The position numbers and the translations under genes were made by a program. The notes beneath the pieces are model-generated. The model was given only the letters and a program-made list of their open reading frames with translations, did no database searches and was not told where the DNA came from. From Arthrobacter zhaoxinii (GTDB lineage Bacteria > Actinomycetota > Actinomycetes > Actinomycetales > Micrococcaceae), in NCBI RefSeq assembly GCF_024385505.1, contig NZ_JANFLT010000002.1:310001-374000 (forward strand): a stretch of 64,000 nt of DNA, in the 5' to 3' direction. Below, one piece after another: positions 43,530-52,072 of the stretch (its first letter is position 1; each line of letters opens with the position of its first letter).

Positions 43530-43554
43530 GTTGACAATTTCAACGGTATACCGT
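43530..43554. promoter_or_regulatory. Palindromes in MarR/SDR divergent promoter
   Basis: GTTGA-CAATT-TCAAC (43530-43544) partly overlaps the 12-base perfect palindrome ACGGTATACCGT (43543-43554). TTGACA at 43531 would be a -35 with TGGAAT 17 bp later. This is the likely MarR operator-promoter. Confidence 0.6.
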
Positions 43555-43619
43555 GGAATGGTTCCAATGCCTCACGTGGCTGCAGTCATGTGCGGCCGGC
43601 CTGAGCAAAGGAGCTTCGA

Positions 43620-44564
43620 ATGACCGCTGAATCCACTGGTGCACTCGCCGGAAAGGTCGCCGTCGTCACCGGCTCCGGCCAGGGCCTCGGGCTGGCCTAC
43701 GCCTCCGAACTCGCCCGCCGGGGTGCCGCCGTCGTCATCAATGACGTGGTTCAGGAAACAGCGGACCGGGCCGTCGAAATGATTACTTCCGCCGGGGGCA
43801 GGGCCGTCGCCGTCGTCGCCCCGGTAGGCACCACTGAAGCCGCCGTAGCCCTGGTCGAGGGTGCCGTGGCCGCCTTCGGACGCCTGGACATTCTGGTCAC
43901 CAATGCGGGTGTCCTGCGGGACAAGTCGCTGCTGAAGATGACCGATGAGGATTTTGACCTGGTGATCCAGGTGCATCTGCGCGGCACGTTCACCTGCGCC
44001 CGCGAGGCCTACCGGTACTTCAAGGAAAACAACGTGGCGGGACGGATCATCACCATCGGCTCCCCCACCGGCCAGTACGGCAATTTCGGCCAGACCAACT
44101 ATGCCGCCGCCAAGGCCGGCATTGTCGGCATGGTCCGCACCTGGGCGCTGGAAATGCGGAAGGCCGGGGTCACCGCCAATGCCGTCATTCCGGTGGCCGC
44201 CACCGCCATGACCGAGACTGTCCCCTACTTCCGCGCCGCCGTCGAGGCGGACCGCCGCGGCGAGCCGATGCCGGACTTCTTCCGCAAGGAGCTGGGGTTC
44301 GGCACCTCCGCCGACGTCGCCGGGCTGGTCGCCTATCTGGCCTCCGACGACGCCGCGGGGATCACCGGGCAGGTTATCGGTGCCGGCGGGGACCGGCTGC
44401 AGATCTTCTCCCACCCCGTACCCGTAGTCACCGAATACCGCGAGGGCGGCTGGACGTTTGAGGCGCTGCACGAGCAGTTCCCCGCACTCCTGGAGGGCAA
44501 CCTGCAGCCGGTCGGGGAGAAGATGCCGCCGCTGCCTGAGGAACTCGAACCGCAGGCATCGTAA
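43620..44564 (+). CDS. SDR oxidoreductase, first gene of MarR-controlled operon
   Basis: A 314-residue short-chain dehydrogenase. VAVVTGSGQGLGLAYASELARRG binds NAD(P); active-site Tyr/Lys are in QTNYAAAKAGIVG. The C-terminus continues some 60 residues past the usual SDR end (IFSHPVPVVTEYREGGWTFEALHEQF), as in peroxisomal multifunctional hydroxyacyl-CoA dehydrogenase-like SDRs. A 3-hydroxyacyl-CoA dehydrogenase role fits the downstream acyl-CoA dehydrogenase and MaoC hydratase. AAAGGAG precedes the ATG. Confidence 0.85.
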   Translation: MTAESTGALAGKVAVVTGSGQGLGLAYASELARRGAAVVINDVVQETADRAVEMITSAGGRAVAVVAPVGTTEAAVALVEGAVAAFGRLDILVTNAGVLRDKSLLKMTDEDFDLVIQVHLRGTFTCAREAYRYFKENNVAGRIITIGSPTGQYGNFGQTNYAAAKAGIVGMVRTWALEMRKAGVTANAVIPVAATAMTETVPYFRAAVEADRRGEPMPDFFRKELGFGTSADVAGLVAYLASDDAAGITGQVIGAGGDRLQIFSHPVPVVTEYREGGWTFEALHEQFPALLEGNLQPVGEKMPPLPEELEPQAS

Positions 44565-44575
44565 GGGGATTCAAA

Positions 44576-45505
44576 ATGCGATACGAATACGGCCTGGACC
44601 TGGCGTCCCTGGACGCCATCGACATGCACGTGCACATAGAGTGCTCGGACCACGGCCACGCCTCGCTGCCGGCGGCCCTCACCGAGGCTTCCGCCAAGTA
44701 CTTCAAATCCGAGGACCGCAGCCCCAGCCTGGACACCATCGCCGAACGCTACCGCGAGTGGCGGATGGCGGCCGTCGTCTTCACCGTGGACGCCACCACC
44801 GCGCTGGGCCACGAACCAAACTCCATCGAAGAGATCGCCGAGGGCGCGGCACGCAACAATGACGTGCTGATCCCCTTCGGCTCCGTGGATCCGCTTCAGG
44901 GCCGCCGGGCGGTCGACCGGGCGCGGATGCTGGTGGAGGACTACGGGGTCAAGGGCTTCAAGTTCCATCCTTCCCTCCAGGGTTTCGACCCTTCGGACCA
45001 GCAGTTTTATCCGATCTACGAGGCCATCGCCGCCCTGGGCGTTCCGGCCCTGTTCCACACCGGGCAGAACGGCATGGGGGCCGGGCTTCCCGGGGGCTAC
45101 GGCATCAAGCTTGCGTACTCGAACCCGATGCTGCTCGACGCCGTTGCCGCGGACTTCCCGGAACTGCAGATCATCATGGCCCACCCGTCCGTACCGTGGC
45201 AGGACGAGGCCAACTCGATTGCCACACACAAGGCCAACGTCTGGATCGACCTGTCCGGCTGGTCGCCGAAGTATTTTCCGGAGTCCCTGGTGCGGGCTTC
45301 GAACTCGATGCTGGCCGACAAGGTCCTGTTCGGCACCGACTATCCGCTGATCTCCCCGCAGAAGTGGCTGGGAGCCTTTGAGCAGCAGAGCTTCAAGGAT
45401 GAAGTGCGCCCGAAAATCCTGAAGGACAACGCTGTGCGCCTGCTCGGGCTGGATACCGCTGCCGGTGCCGCTGCCGGTGCCGCCGGTGCAGGGGAACGCG
45501 CATGA
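44576..45505 (+). CDS. Amidohydrolase family protein (ACMSD-like branch)
   Basis: A 309-residue metal-dependent hydrolase of the amidohydrolase-2 type. The metal site opens with IDMHVHIE, continues with a His in FKFHPSLQGF, PALFHTGQNG and IIMAHPSVPW, and closes with Asp in LFGTDYPL. Members include decarboxylases such as ACMSD and gamma-resorcylate decarboxylase. The Ala/Gly-rich C-terminus is unusual. It begins 11 bases after the SDR gene; its stop overlaps the next ATG. Substrate unknown; hydrolysis or decarboxylation of a ring-cleavage product is a guess. Confidence 0.83.
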   Translation: MRYEYGLDLASLDAIDMHVHIECSDHGHASLPAALTEASAKYFKSEDRSPSLDTIAERYREWRMAAVVFTVDATTALGHEPNSIEEIAEGAARNNDVLIPFGSVDPLQGRRAVDRARMLVEDYGVKGFKFHPSLQGFDPSDQQFYPIYEAIAALGVPALFHTGQNGMGAGLPGGYGIKLAYSNPMLLDAVAADFPELQIIMAHPSVPWQDEANSIATHKANVWIDLSGWSPKYFPESLVRASNSMLADKVLFGTDYPLISPQKWLGAFEQQSFKDEVRPKILKDNAVRLLGLDTAAGAAAGAAGAGERA

Positions 45506-46698
45506 CCGGCCTGCTGACCGAGCCCCGCCTGTACCCCGACTGCGATCCGCTCAACGTCGAGGGGCGGCTGACCGAGGCGGAGAAGGCACCGCTTCGGCGT
45601 CTGCGCCGGGTCCTGGAAGACACCGCCCGGCCGCTGTTGGCGGACTACTGGGAGGCCGGGGAGTTCCCGTACCAGCTGGACGGTCCGCTGCGGGAACTGA
45701 ACCTGATGGTTCCGCAGGAGCTGACTGCCGGCGGCGCCGAACCGCGGGCGCTCTACCACGGCTTCCGGATCTTCGAACTGGCCCGCACCGACGCGTCGCT
45801 GGCCACCTACTACACCGCGCAGGCCGGGTTGTTCCGCACCGCCTGCCGGGTGGGAGGAACACCGGAGCAGTTTGCGCAGTGGGATCCGTTGATCACCACC
45901 TTCGAAATGACCGGCGTGTTCTGCCTGACCGAGCCCGAGCATGGTTCGGACATTGCCGGCGGGCTCGCGACATCGGCACGCCGCGACGGCGACGAGTGGA
46001 TCCTGGACGGGGCCAAGCGGTGGATCGGCGGGGCGTTCACCGCCGACTACCTCGCGGTCTTCGCCCGCGACGGTGCCGACGGACAGGTCAAGGGGTTCCT
46101 CGTGGACCGCGAGGCCCCCGGAGTGCGGCTCGAAAAGATCCGCGGCAAAACGTCGCTGCGGATGATGCAGAACGCCGACATTTACCTCGACGGCGTCCGC
46201 GTTCCGGAATCCCGGCGGCTCGGCAACGTGAACTCCTTTAAGGATGTCGCGGCGATGCTGCGGGCCATGCGGTCCGACGTAGCCTGGATCGCCACCGGCA
46301 TCCAGGCCGGAGCGTACGAAGCTGCGCTGCGGTACGTCCGCAGCCGCGAACAGTTCGGCCGGTCGCTGGGCAGCTTCCAGTTGGTCCAGGAAAAACTCGC
46401 CCGGATGCTGGGCAACGTCACCGCGTCCCTGAATCTGGTGGCCGGGCTGGCGGAGCGCCAGCAGGAAGGGATTTTCCGGGACGAGGATTCCGCCCTGGCG
46501 AAGATGTGGATCAGCCTGCACATGCGGGAAACCGTTGCCCTGGCCCGTGAAGTGGTCGGCGGCAACGGCATCACCCTGGCCACCGACGTCGCACGCTTCC
46601 ACGCCGACGCCGAGGCCGTCTATTCCTACGAGGGAACCCACGAAATCAATGCGCTGGTCGTAGGCCGCGCAATCACCGGCAAGAGCGCCTTCATTTAA
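45502..46698 (+). CDS. Acyl-CoA dehydrogenase, glutaryl-CoA-dehydrogenase-like
   Basis: A 398-residue FAD enzyme. Typical segments are CLTEPEHGSDIAGGLATSA, DGAKRWIGGAFTADYLAVFAR, the R-x-Q-F-G motif in SREQFGRSLGSFQLVQEKLA, and the C-terminal YSYEGTHEINALVVGRAITG with the catalytic Glu. The YEGT...GRAITG pattern is characteristic of glutaryl-CoA dehydrogenase, which both dehydrogenates and decarboxylates glutaryl-CoA. Other substrates of this subgroup are possible. ATG overlaps the amidohydrolase stop by 4 bases. Confidence 0.86.
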   Translation: MTGLLTEPRLYPDCDPLNVEGRLTEAEKAPLRRLRRVLEDTARPLLADYWEAGEFPYQLDGPLRELNLMVPQELTAGGAEPRALYHGFRIFELARTDASLATYYTAQAGLFRTACRVGGTPEQFAQWDPLITTFEMTGVFCLTEPEHGSDIAGGLATSARRDGDEWILDGAKRWIGGAFTADYLAVFARDGADGQVKGFLVDREAPGVRLEKIRGKTSLRMMQNADIYLDGVRVPESRRLGNVNSFKDVAAMLRAMRSDVAWIATGIQAGAYEAALRYVRSREQFGRSLGSFQLVQEKLARMLGNVTASLNLVAGLAERQQEGIFRDEDSALAKMWISLHMRETVALAREVVGGNGITLATDVARFHADAEAVYSYEGTHEINALVVGRAITGKSAFI

Positions 46699-46729
46699 CG
46701 TATTCCGCCCAGCAACCCAGGAGTTTTCC

Positions 46730-47206
46730 ATGACCGAAGCACCCGCCTCAGCCCAGACCGTCGTCGCGTTCGAAGTGGTTCAGGGCCTCATCGGCAAAAA
46801 TCTCGGACACTCGGCATACCGCGAGATTACGCAGGGTCAGGTGGACCTGTTTGCCGACGCCACCGATGACCACCAGTGGATCCATGTGGACCCGGAGCGG
46901 GCCAAGGACGGCCCCTTCGGCGCTCCGATTGCCCACGGGTTCCTGACCCTGTCGCTGCTGATCCCCATGTGGGGCGAGCTGCTCGATGTCACGGGAGTCA
47001 AGACGAAGGTCAACTACGGCCTGGACAAGGTCCGCTTCACCTCGCCGGTGAAGGTCGGCTCCCGGATCCGGATGACCGCCGAAATCGCCGATGTCCAGGA
47101 GGTCAAAGGCAACGGCCTGCACGTGGTCGCGGACCTGACCATCGAGGTCGAGGGCCAGGAACGTCCCGCCGTCATCGCCCGTTTCCTCAGCCGTCTGTAC
47201 GCCTAG
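46730..47206 (+). CDS. MaoC family (R)-specific enoyl-CoA hydratase
   Basis: A 158-residue single hot-dog domain protein. The catalytic Asp and His of R-hydratases are in ATDDHQWIHVDPERAKDGPFGAPIAHGFLTLSLL; the N-terminus GHSAYREITQGQVDLFADATDD is standard. It hydrates an enoyl-CoA, probably the product of the preceding dehydrogenase, for the SDR to oxidise. It is the last gene of the MarR-controlled operon, 31 bases downstream. Confidence 0.88.
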   Translation: MTEAPASAQTVVAFEVVQGLIGKNLGHSAYREITQGQVDLFADATDDHQWIHVDPERAKDGPFGAPIAHGFLTLSLLIPMWGELLDVTGVKTKVNYGLDKVRFTSPVKVGSRIRMTAEIADVQEVKGNGLHVVADLTIEVEGQERPAVIARFLSRLYA

Positions 47207-47249
47207 CGTTTCCGGGCCGCCCCGGCCGGCCCGGGGCGGGCCGGAGGGG

Positions 47250-47477
47250 TTACCGCCAGTAGTTGTTCGCGGCCGCAACCGTCGCGAACTCAGTGGCCAC
47301 CACGTGGGAGGCCGCGATGATGCTGTCCGGGTTGTTGGCATAGGCATCGCGGATGATGTGCTCCACCTGGTCGTCCGGCTGGATCGCGAAGGCGGTCTGC
47401 AGCGCTAGATTGACGGCCAACTGCCGTCCTTCCTCCGGGGTGGCGCACTTAAGCGAATTATTCGGCACAAGCTCCAT
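47250..47477 (-). CDS. Small conserved hypothetical protein
   Basis: A 75-residue soluble protein (starts MELVPNNSLKCATPEEGRQL, ends TEFATVAAANNYWR). It has balanced composition with no membrane segment and looks conserved in style, but no family or function is recognised. It is convergent with the MaoC gene and lies between the catabolic operon and the second heptose block. Confidence 0.65.
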   Translation of the reverse strand: MELVPNNSLKCATPEEGRQLAVNLALQTAFAIQPDDQVEHIIRDAYANNPDSIIAASHVVATEFATVAAANNYWR

Positions 47478-47643
47478 GGTGTCCGTCCTGTCTTTTCAAA
47501 GCCCGCCGGCCTGCCGGCCCGGGCGTGCGGGCGGATACACCCGACGGCAACAGTCTCACCCCGCACCGCCCGGCACTCAACCGTTTGCCCCGCTTTGTCT
47601 CCGGCCGGAACCGAGGACGGCGAACGCTCAGCCTTTCGGATCC

Positions 47644-48798
47644 CTACCCCAGCAGCTCGTCGACGTCAGCCCACACGTCGGACGGCCGGACCTCGGCCAC
47701 AAACGAGTCATCGTGTTCGCACCGCTCCGCCGTCCAGCCCACCTGCGTCACATCAGCCTTGCAGACGGGGCACACAGACACCCAGGACATGTGCACCCGG
47801 TGCCGGGTGCGGCCGATCGCCCCGGCGTTGACGACATTGCCGAACCAGTAGATCCCCACGGTGGCGGCCCCGACCGCCTGCGCCAGGTGCCGGGGGCCGC
47901 TGTCGTTGCCCACCATCACCGCGCTGGCCTGCAGCAGGGCCGCGAGCGTACCGATGCCCAGCTCGCCGGCCAGTGACCGCACGCGTGCCTCCGGCCCGGC
48001 GTCGGCGAGCGCAAAGTCCACAACCTGCTGCGCAAGGCCCCGGTCGGCGTCGTCACCCACCACCACTACCTGACAGTCCCGGGCGGCGGCACGCACCGCC
48101 ACTTCCGCGAAGCACGACGCCGGCCACCGCCGCCGCGGGTCCGTGGCCCCGGGGTGCAGGGTCACCAGGCTCCGGTCCGGCATTACCAGTGCCCGTGCCG
48201 CTGCGGCCTCTTCGGCTAGGACCGGAAGCTGCGCCTCCAGGCTGACGGGAGCAGCGCCGGCCAGACCGGCCACCTCCAGGGCACGGAAGACCTCATGCTG
48301 GTAATAGATGTAGGGGATGCACCGGTCCAGGGCAGCGGCATCGGGGGTCCGGGTGCCCACGGTGTGCCGGGCCCCCAGGCCGATGAGAAAGGGATTGGAA
48401 TTCCGGCCGCCGCCGTGCACCTGGACGGCCAGGTCGAACCGCTCCAATCGCATCCGGGCCAGGAACGCTTCCACAGCCCGCGGGTCCTCGGGTCCGGCGG
48501 CGATCCCGGGAGCTGCGGGCAGGACCTCCACCCGGTGCACCGGCCCCGGGCGTCCCGTCAGCAGGGCGGCATGCAGAGCCGTGCCCAGCAGCGTGACGGA
48601 CGCGGACGGATACGCGGCGGCGAGCGCTTCGATGGCGGGCAGGGAGAACATCAGATCCCCCAGGCCGCCGCCGCGCAGCACGGCGATCTTCCGCACGTCG
48701 GGAAAGGGTGCGGCCAGGGGGCCGACACCGCGGGCGAGTCCCGGCCGGTCCCCACGGGGGTACAGCGGCCCGTGCCGATCCGTGGTCTTCTGCTTCAT
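47644..48798 (-). CDS. Glycosyltransferase family 9 (heptosyltransferase-like), copy 3
   Basis: A 384-residue GT9 protein. KIAVLRGGGLGDLMFSLPAIEALAAAYP begins the acceptor domain; LVTLHPGATDPRRRWPASCFAEVAVR and VMVGNDSGPRHLAQAVGAATVGIYWFG form the donor site. A C-terminal Cys cluster (CPVCKADVTQVGWTAERC) is present. The start ATG 48798 follows AAAGGAAG; the extra upstream frame is not used. It is divergent from the ALDH-like/HldE/GT2 unit, mirroring the layout of the first block, where a GT9 gene is divergent from gmhB. Confidence 0.86.
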   Translation of the reverse strand: MKQKTTDRHGPLYPRGDRPGLARGVGPLAAPFPDVRKIAVLRGGGLGDLMFSLPAIEALAAAYPSASVTLLGTALHAALLTGRPGPVHRVEVLPAAPGIAAGPEDPRAVEAFLARMRLERFDLAVQVHGGGRNSNPFLIGLGARHTVGTRTPDAAALDRCIPYIYYQHEVFRALEVAGLAGAAPVSLEAQLPVLAEEAAAARALVMPDRSLVTLHPGATDPRRRWPASCFAEVAVRAAARDCQVVVVGDDADRGLAQQVVDFALADAGPEARVRSLAGELGIGTLAALLQASAVMVGNDSGPRHLAQAVGAATVGIYWFGNVVNAGAIGRTRHRVHMSWVSVCPVCKADVTQVGWTAERCEHDDSFVAEVRPSDVWADVDELLG

Positions 48799-49003
48799 CG
48801 GGCTTCCTTTCTCCGAGAACCCGCGTGCCGCGCCGGTCTGCCCTGTGGGCACTCACCATAGGTGCTGGCGCGGCCGGACCCAAGGGAGGTGCGTACTCTA
48901 GCTGGCGCGCTGTCCGGAGGACGAGCCGCATCTGCTTTCCATGCCTGTCTAAACCCGCCGGAAACGGGGTATGGGAGCTATACAACGCGCGACAAGGAGC
49001 AGT

Positions 49004-49519
49004 ATGTCCACCACCATTCAACCGCCGGTTTCCGCGCCGGACCAGCCGGCTTCCCGTCCGGAAGCGGCGGACTCCCCGGGCCTGATCACCGTCCTCGACC
49101 CGCGGTACGGCACCCTCGCTGGCCGGCTGAAGCCTACCGGCCGCGCCGGGATCCGTGCCGCCGTGGAGGCGGCAGGGATGGAGATCTTCGACGCCGAAAC
49201 GTTCGGCCCCGTAGCTGCCGTGCAGGTGCTGGACAGCTTCGAGGAAGGTCTCGCCCTGGCCGCTGCGGGGTCCTACGGGCTGGCGGCCACGGTACTGACC
49301 GGCAGCATTGCGCACGCGCAGCAGGCGGTCGCGGCCCTGGACGTGGGCACGGTGAAGATCAACGCCGTCTTCGGCGGCGGCCCGGGCTGTTCCGCACAGC
49401 TGCGGCGCCGGAGCGGCCGGGGGTTGGGCTACGGACCGGAGCTTCTTGACGAATTTTCCCTGGTGAAGGTGGTCCATATCGGGCCGCCCGGACCCGCGGC
49501 ACCGAGGATCCCCGCATGA
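49004..49519 (+). CDS. Truncated aldehyde-dehydrogenase-like protein
   Basis: A 171-residue protein matching only the C-terminal third of aldehyde dehydrogenases: EIFDAETFGPVAAVQVLDSF (normally EIFGPV), YGLAATVLTGSIAHAQQAVA, LDVGTVKINAVFGG, then RRSGRGLGYGPELLDEFSLVKVV at the end. The NAD-binding domain and catalytic Cys/Glu of ALDH are missing, so it cannot be an active dehydrogenase. It still has a good ribosome site (AAGGAG), an intact frame and a 4-base overlap with hldE, which argue for a functioning protein rather than decay. Role unknown; a structural or regulatory subunit is possible. Confidence 0.7.
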   Translation: MSTTIQPPVSAPDQPASRPEAADSPGLITVLDPRYGTLAGRLKPTGRAGIRAAVEAAGMEIFDAETFGPVAAVQVLDSFEEGLALAAAGSYGLAATVLTGSIAHAQQAVAALDVGTVKINAVFGGGPGCSAQLRRRSGRGLGYGPELLDEFSLVKVVHIGPPGPAAPRIPA

Positions 49520-51096
49520 GGGACTTCGGGAACCCCGGGGAGGTTCGCAGTCTCGCTCCGGGGCTGCCGGGCCGGCTCGCGGCGGCTTCACTGCGTGTCG
49601 CCGTCATTGGCGATGTGATCCTGGACGGCTGGTGGTATGGGGTCACCGAGCGGTTCTGCCGCGAGGCCCCGGCACCCGTGGTGGATGTGCAGCAGAAGAA
49701 CTACGTGCCGGGCGGCGCGGGAAACACCGCCATGAACCTGCATGCCCTCGGAGCGCGGGTGCGGCTCGGCGGGCTGACCGGCAGCGACGACGCCGGTGAC
49801 CGGCTGCGTTTCCTCCTGGCCGGGGCTGGAGTGGACCTGCGCGGACTGGTGCAGCACCCGCATGCCCAGACCGCCACGAAGGACCGGATACTCGCCGGCG
49901 AACAGGTGCTGTTCCGGCTCGACGACGGCGGGCGGTTCCCGGCCGAGGCGGAGGAGCTGCTCGCTGCCTCAGTCCCTGCACTGCTGGAGGACGCCGATGC
50001 CCTGGTGGTCTGCGACTACGGCACCGGCCTGCTGCACGGGGCGGTGCGGGACGCCCTGGTGGCCCTGCGCGGCGGCCGGCTCACCGTGGTGGACGCCCAC
50101 GACGCCGCCGCCTGGGCGGATCTGGCCCCCGACTTGGTCACGCCGAATGCCGCCGAAGCCGCGCTGCTGCTGGGCGGACCGAAGGCCCTCGGCCCGGACC
50201 GCGCCGCGGGGGTGCGTGCGGCTGCACCGGACCTGCTGGCCGGTGCCGGGGCCGCGGCGGCGGCCGTCACCTTGGACCGGGACGGCGCGGCGGTGATCAG
50301 TGCAGGCGGCGGATTCCACCGCACCTGGGCACGCCCGGCCGCCGAAAAACAGGCGTCGGGAGCGGGCGATACCTTCGTTGCCTGCCTGACGCTGGCCCGG
50401 GCGGCAGGGCTGCCGTTATCCACCGCGGCGGACCTGGCGCAGAACGCCGCCGATATTGTGGTCCAGCGGCCCGGCACCTCCGTCTGCAGCACCGCCGATC
50501 TGGAAAAGCACCTGGACAGTTTTGCCGACGCGGCGCTCAGCCGGGCCGACCTGCTGGCCCGGACCGCCGTCGAACGGGCGGCCGGGCACAGAATTGTCCT
50601 GACCAACGGCTGTTTCGACGTCCTGCACCGCGGACACACCCGCTACTTGAACCAGGCCAAACAGCTGGGTGACATCCTGGTGGTCGCACTGAACAGTGAC
50701 GCGTCCGCCCGCCGGCTGAAAGGACCGGGCCGTCCGATCAATCCCGTCCACGACCGGGCCGGGATCATTGCCGCACTCAGCTGCGTGGACTACGTGACCG
50801 TGTTCGACACGGACACCGCGATTCCGCTTATCCGGGAACTGCGGCCGGATATTTACGCCAAGGGCGGGGACTATTCCGCCCAGATGCTGGCCGAAACCCC
50901 GGTGGTGGAGGAGTGCGGCGGCCGGGTGCTGATCCTCGACTACGTCTCCGACCACTCCACCACCGCTCTGGTATCCCGGATCCGGTCGGGCGGCACCGGG
51001 AACGGTTCAGGGGAAACCGGCGGAAACCCCGCGGTCAAGGGCGGCTCGGAGGCTATCGCCGACGACGCCGGGAACAGCCCCGGGGACCCGCCGTGA
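49516..51096 (+). CDS. hldE: Bifunctional heptose kinase/nucleotidyltransferase, HldE-like copy 2
   Basis: A 526-residue two-domain enzyme closer to canonical HldE than copy 1. The kinase domain has VAVIGDVILDGWWYG, VPGGAGNTAMNLHALGA and ASGAGDTFVACL; the nucleotidyltransferase has VLTNGCFDVLHRGHTRYLNQ (HxGH), ALNSDASARRLKG and IYAKGGDYSAQMLAET, ending SDHSTTALVSRI. It makes heptose-1,7-bisphosphate and, after GmhB, the activated NDP-heptose (ADP in characterised enzymes). A 35-residue Gly/Asn/Ser-rich tail is extra. It overlaps the ALDH-like gene and the GT2 gene by 4 bases each. Confidence 0.9.
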   Translation: MRDFGNPGEVRSLAPGLPGRLAAASLRVAVIGDVILDGWWYGVTERFCREAPAPVVDVQQKNYVPGGAGNTAMNLHALGARVRLGGLTGSDDAGDRLRFLLAGAGVDLRGLVQHPHAQTATKDRILAGEQVLFRLDDGGRFPAEAEELLAASVPALLEDADALVVCDYGTGLLHGAVRDALVALRGGRLTVVDAHDAAAWADLAPDLVTPNAAEAALLLGGPKALGPDRAAGVRAAAPDLLAGAGAAAAAVTLDRDGAAVISAGGGFHRTWARPAAEKQASGAGDTFVACLTLARAAGLPLSTAADLAQNAADIVVQRPGTSVCSTADLEKHLDSFADAALSRADLLARTAVERAAGHRIVLTNGCFDVLHRGHTRYLNQAKQLGDILVVALNSDASARRLKGPGRPINPVHDRAGIIAALSCVDYVTVFDTDTAIPLIRELRPDIYAKGGDYSAQMLAETPVVEECGGRVLILDYVSDHSTTALVSRIRSGGTGNGSGETGGNPAVKGGSEAIADDAGNSPGDPP

Positions 51097-52001
51097 CGCG
51101 GCGCTGGTCCGGGGACTGGGCACGGCCGCCCGAATCCGGCAGCCCGGCCCAGGTGGACGTGCTGATTCCCACCCGCAACCGGCCGGCCGAACTGGCCGTC
51201 ACCCTGGCCGGGCTGGCCGCGCAGGACGGGCCGGACTTCGCCGTCGTTATCAGCGATCAAAGCACTGACGTCCCCTCGTGGAACCATCCCGCCGCCGAGG
51301 CCATGGTCCGGGTCCTGCAGGCGCAGGGCAGGCAGGTCCGGCTGCTGAGGCACCTGCCGGCCCGGGGGCTGGCCGAACAGCGGCACTTCCTGCTTGGCCA
51401 GGCCGGAGCTCGGCTGGTCCTGTTCCTGGACGACGACGTCTGGCTGGAACCGGGCATGCTTGTCCGGCTGACGGCGGCTCTGGAAGCGTCCGGCGCGGGT
51501 TTCGTGGGAGCGGCCGTCCAGGGGCTGTCCTATCTCAGCGACCGGCGGCCCCAGGAACAGCAGCCGTTCCAGCTCTGGGAAGACGGGAGGGTACAGCCGG
51601 AACGGATCCGCCGCGGTGGGCCGGGCTTCTCACGCTGGACCCTGCATAACGCAGCGAATCTGGCGCATGTGGCTTCCGGCCTCGGGATTCCGCCCGGAGA
51701 TTGGCAGCTGTACCGGATCGCCTGGGTGGGGGCCTGCGTCCTCTACGACCGCCGGGCCCTGCTCGCCTGCGGCGGCTTCGGGTTCTGGGATCAGCTTCCG
51801 CCGGGGCACGCCGGAGAGGACGTGGCGGCACAGTGGAGGGTGATGGAGAGGTTCGGCGGGGCCGGGGTGGTTCCCTCCGGGGCCGTGCACCTGGAGTCGC
51901 CGACCACCGTCACCGACCGGTCCGCCGACGCTGCGGAGCTCCTGCTGGGCGGCGACGGGCAGGATCCACCCCTCAGTAAGCCGCCGCAGCGGAGGCGCTG
52001 A
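51093..52001 (+). CDS. Family 2 glycosyltransferase
   Basis: A 302-residue GT-A enzyme. VDVLIPTRNRPAELAVTLAGL binds the nucleotide; the metal-binding acidic motif is in LVLFLDDDVWLEPGML. AYDRRALLACGGFGFW-type and GEDVAAQWRVME segments complete the GT2 pattern. The GTG start overlaps the HldE stop by 4 bases. It probably adds a sugar to the heptose-containing surface glycan. Its 3' end runs 10 bases into a decayed DUF2795 tail. Confidence 0.84.
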   Translation: MTRRWSGDWARPPESGSPAQVDVLIPTRNRPAELAVTLAGLAAQDGPDFAVVISDQSTDVPSWNHPAAEAMVRVLQAQGRQVRLLRHLPARGLAEQRHFLLGQAGARLVLFLDDDVWLEPGMLVRLTAALEASGAGFVGAAVQGLSYLSDRRPQEQQPFQLWEDGRVQPERIRRGGPGFSRWTLHNAANLAHVASGLGIPPGDWQLYRIAWVGACVLYDRRALLACGGFGFWDQLPPGHAGEDVAAQWRVMERFGGAGVVPSGAVHLESPTTVTDRSADAAELLLGGDGQDPPLSKPPQRRR

Positions 52002-52072
52002 AGAACCTGCCGGAGCGCCAATACGACGCGCCGACGGGCATCAGCAAGGAAATCTTCGACCGGGCCCGCTGA
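51992..52072 (+). pseudogene. Remnant of a DUF2795 protein C-terminus
   Basis: The frame reads ALKNLPERQYDAPTGISKEI followed by FDRAR and a TGA at 52070-52072. The A-L-x-x-L-P-x-R-x-Y-D-x-P-x-x-v-S-k pattern is the conserved C-terminal half of DUF2795 proteins. An in-frame stop lies just upstream and no start or N-terminal half exists. It is a short relic between the GT2 gene and the next gene. Confidence 0.5.

Noticed and set aside
48293-49591. 432-residue minus-strand frame
   Set aside because: Low-complexity Arg/Pro/Gly composition and antisense to GT9, ALDH-like and hldE genes; no family pattern.
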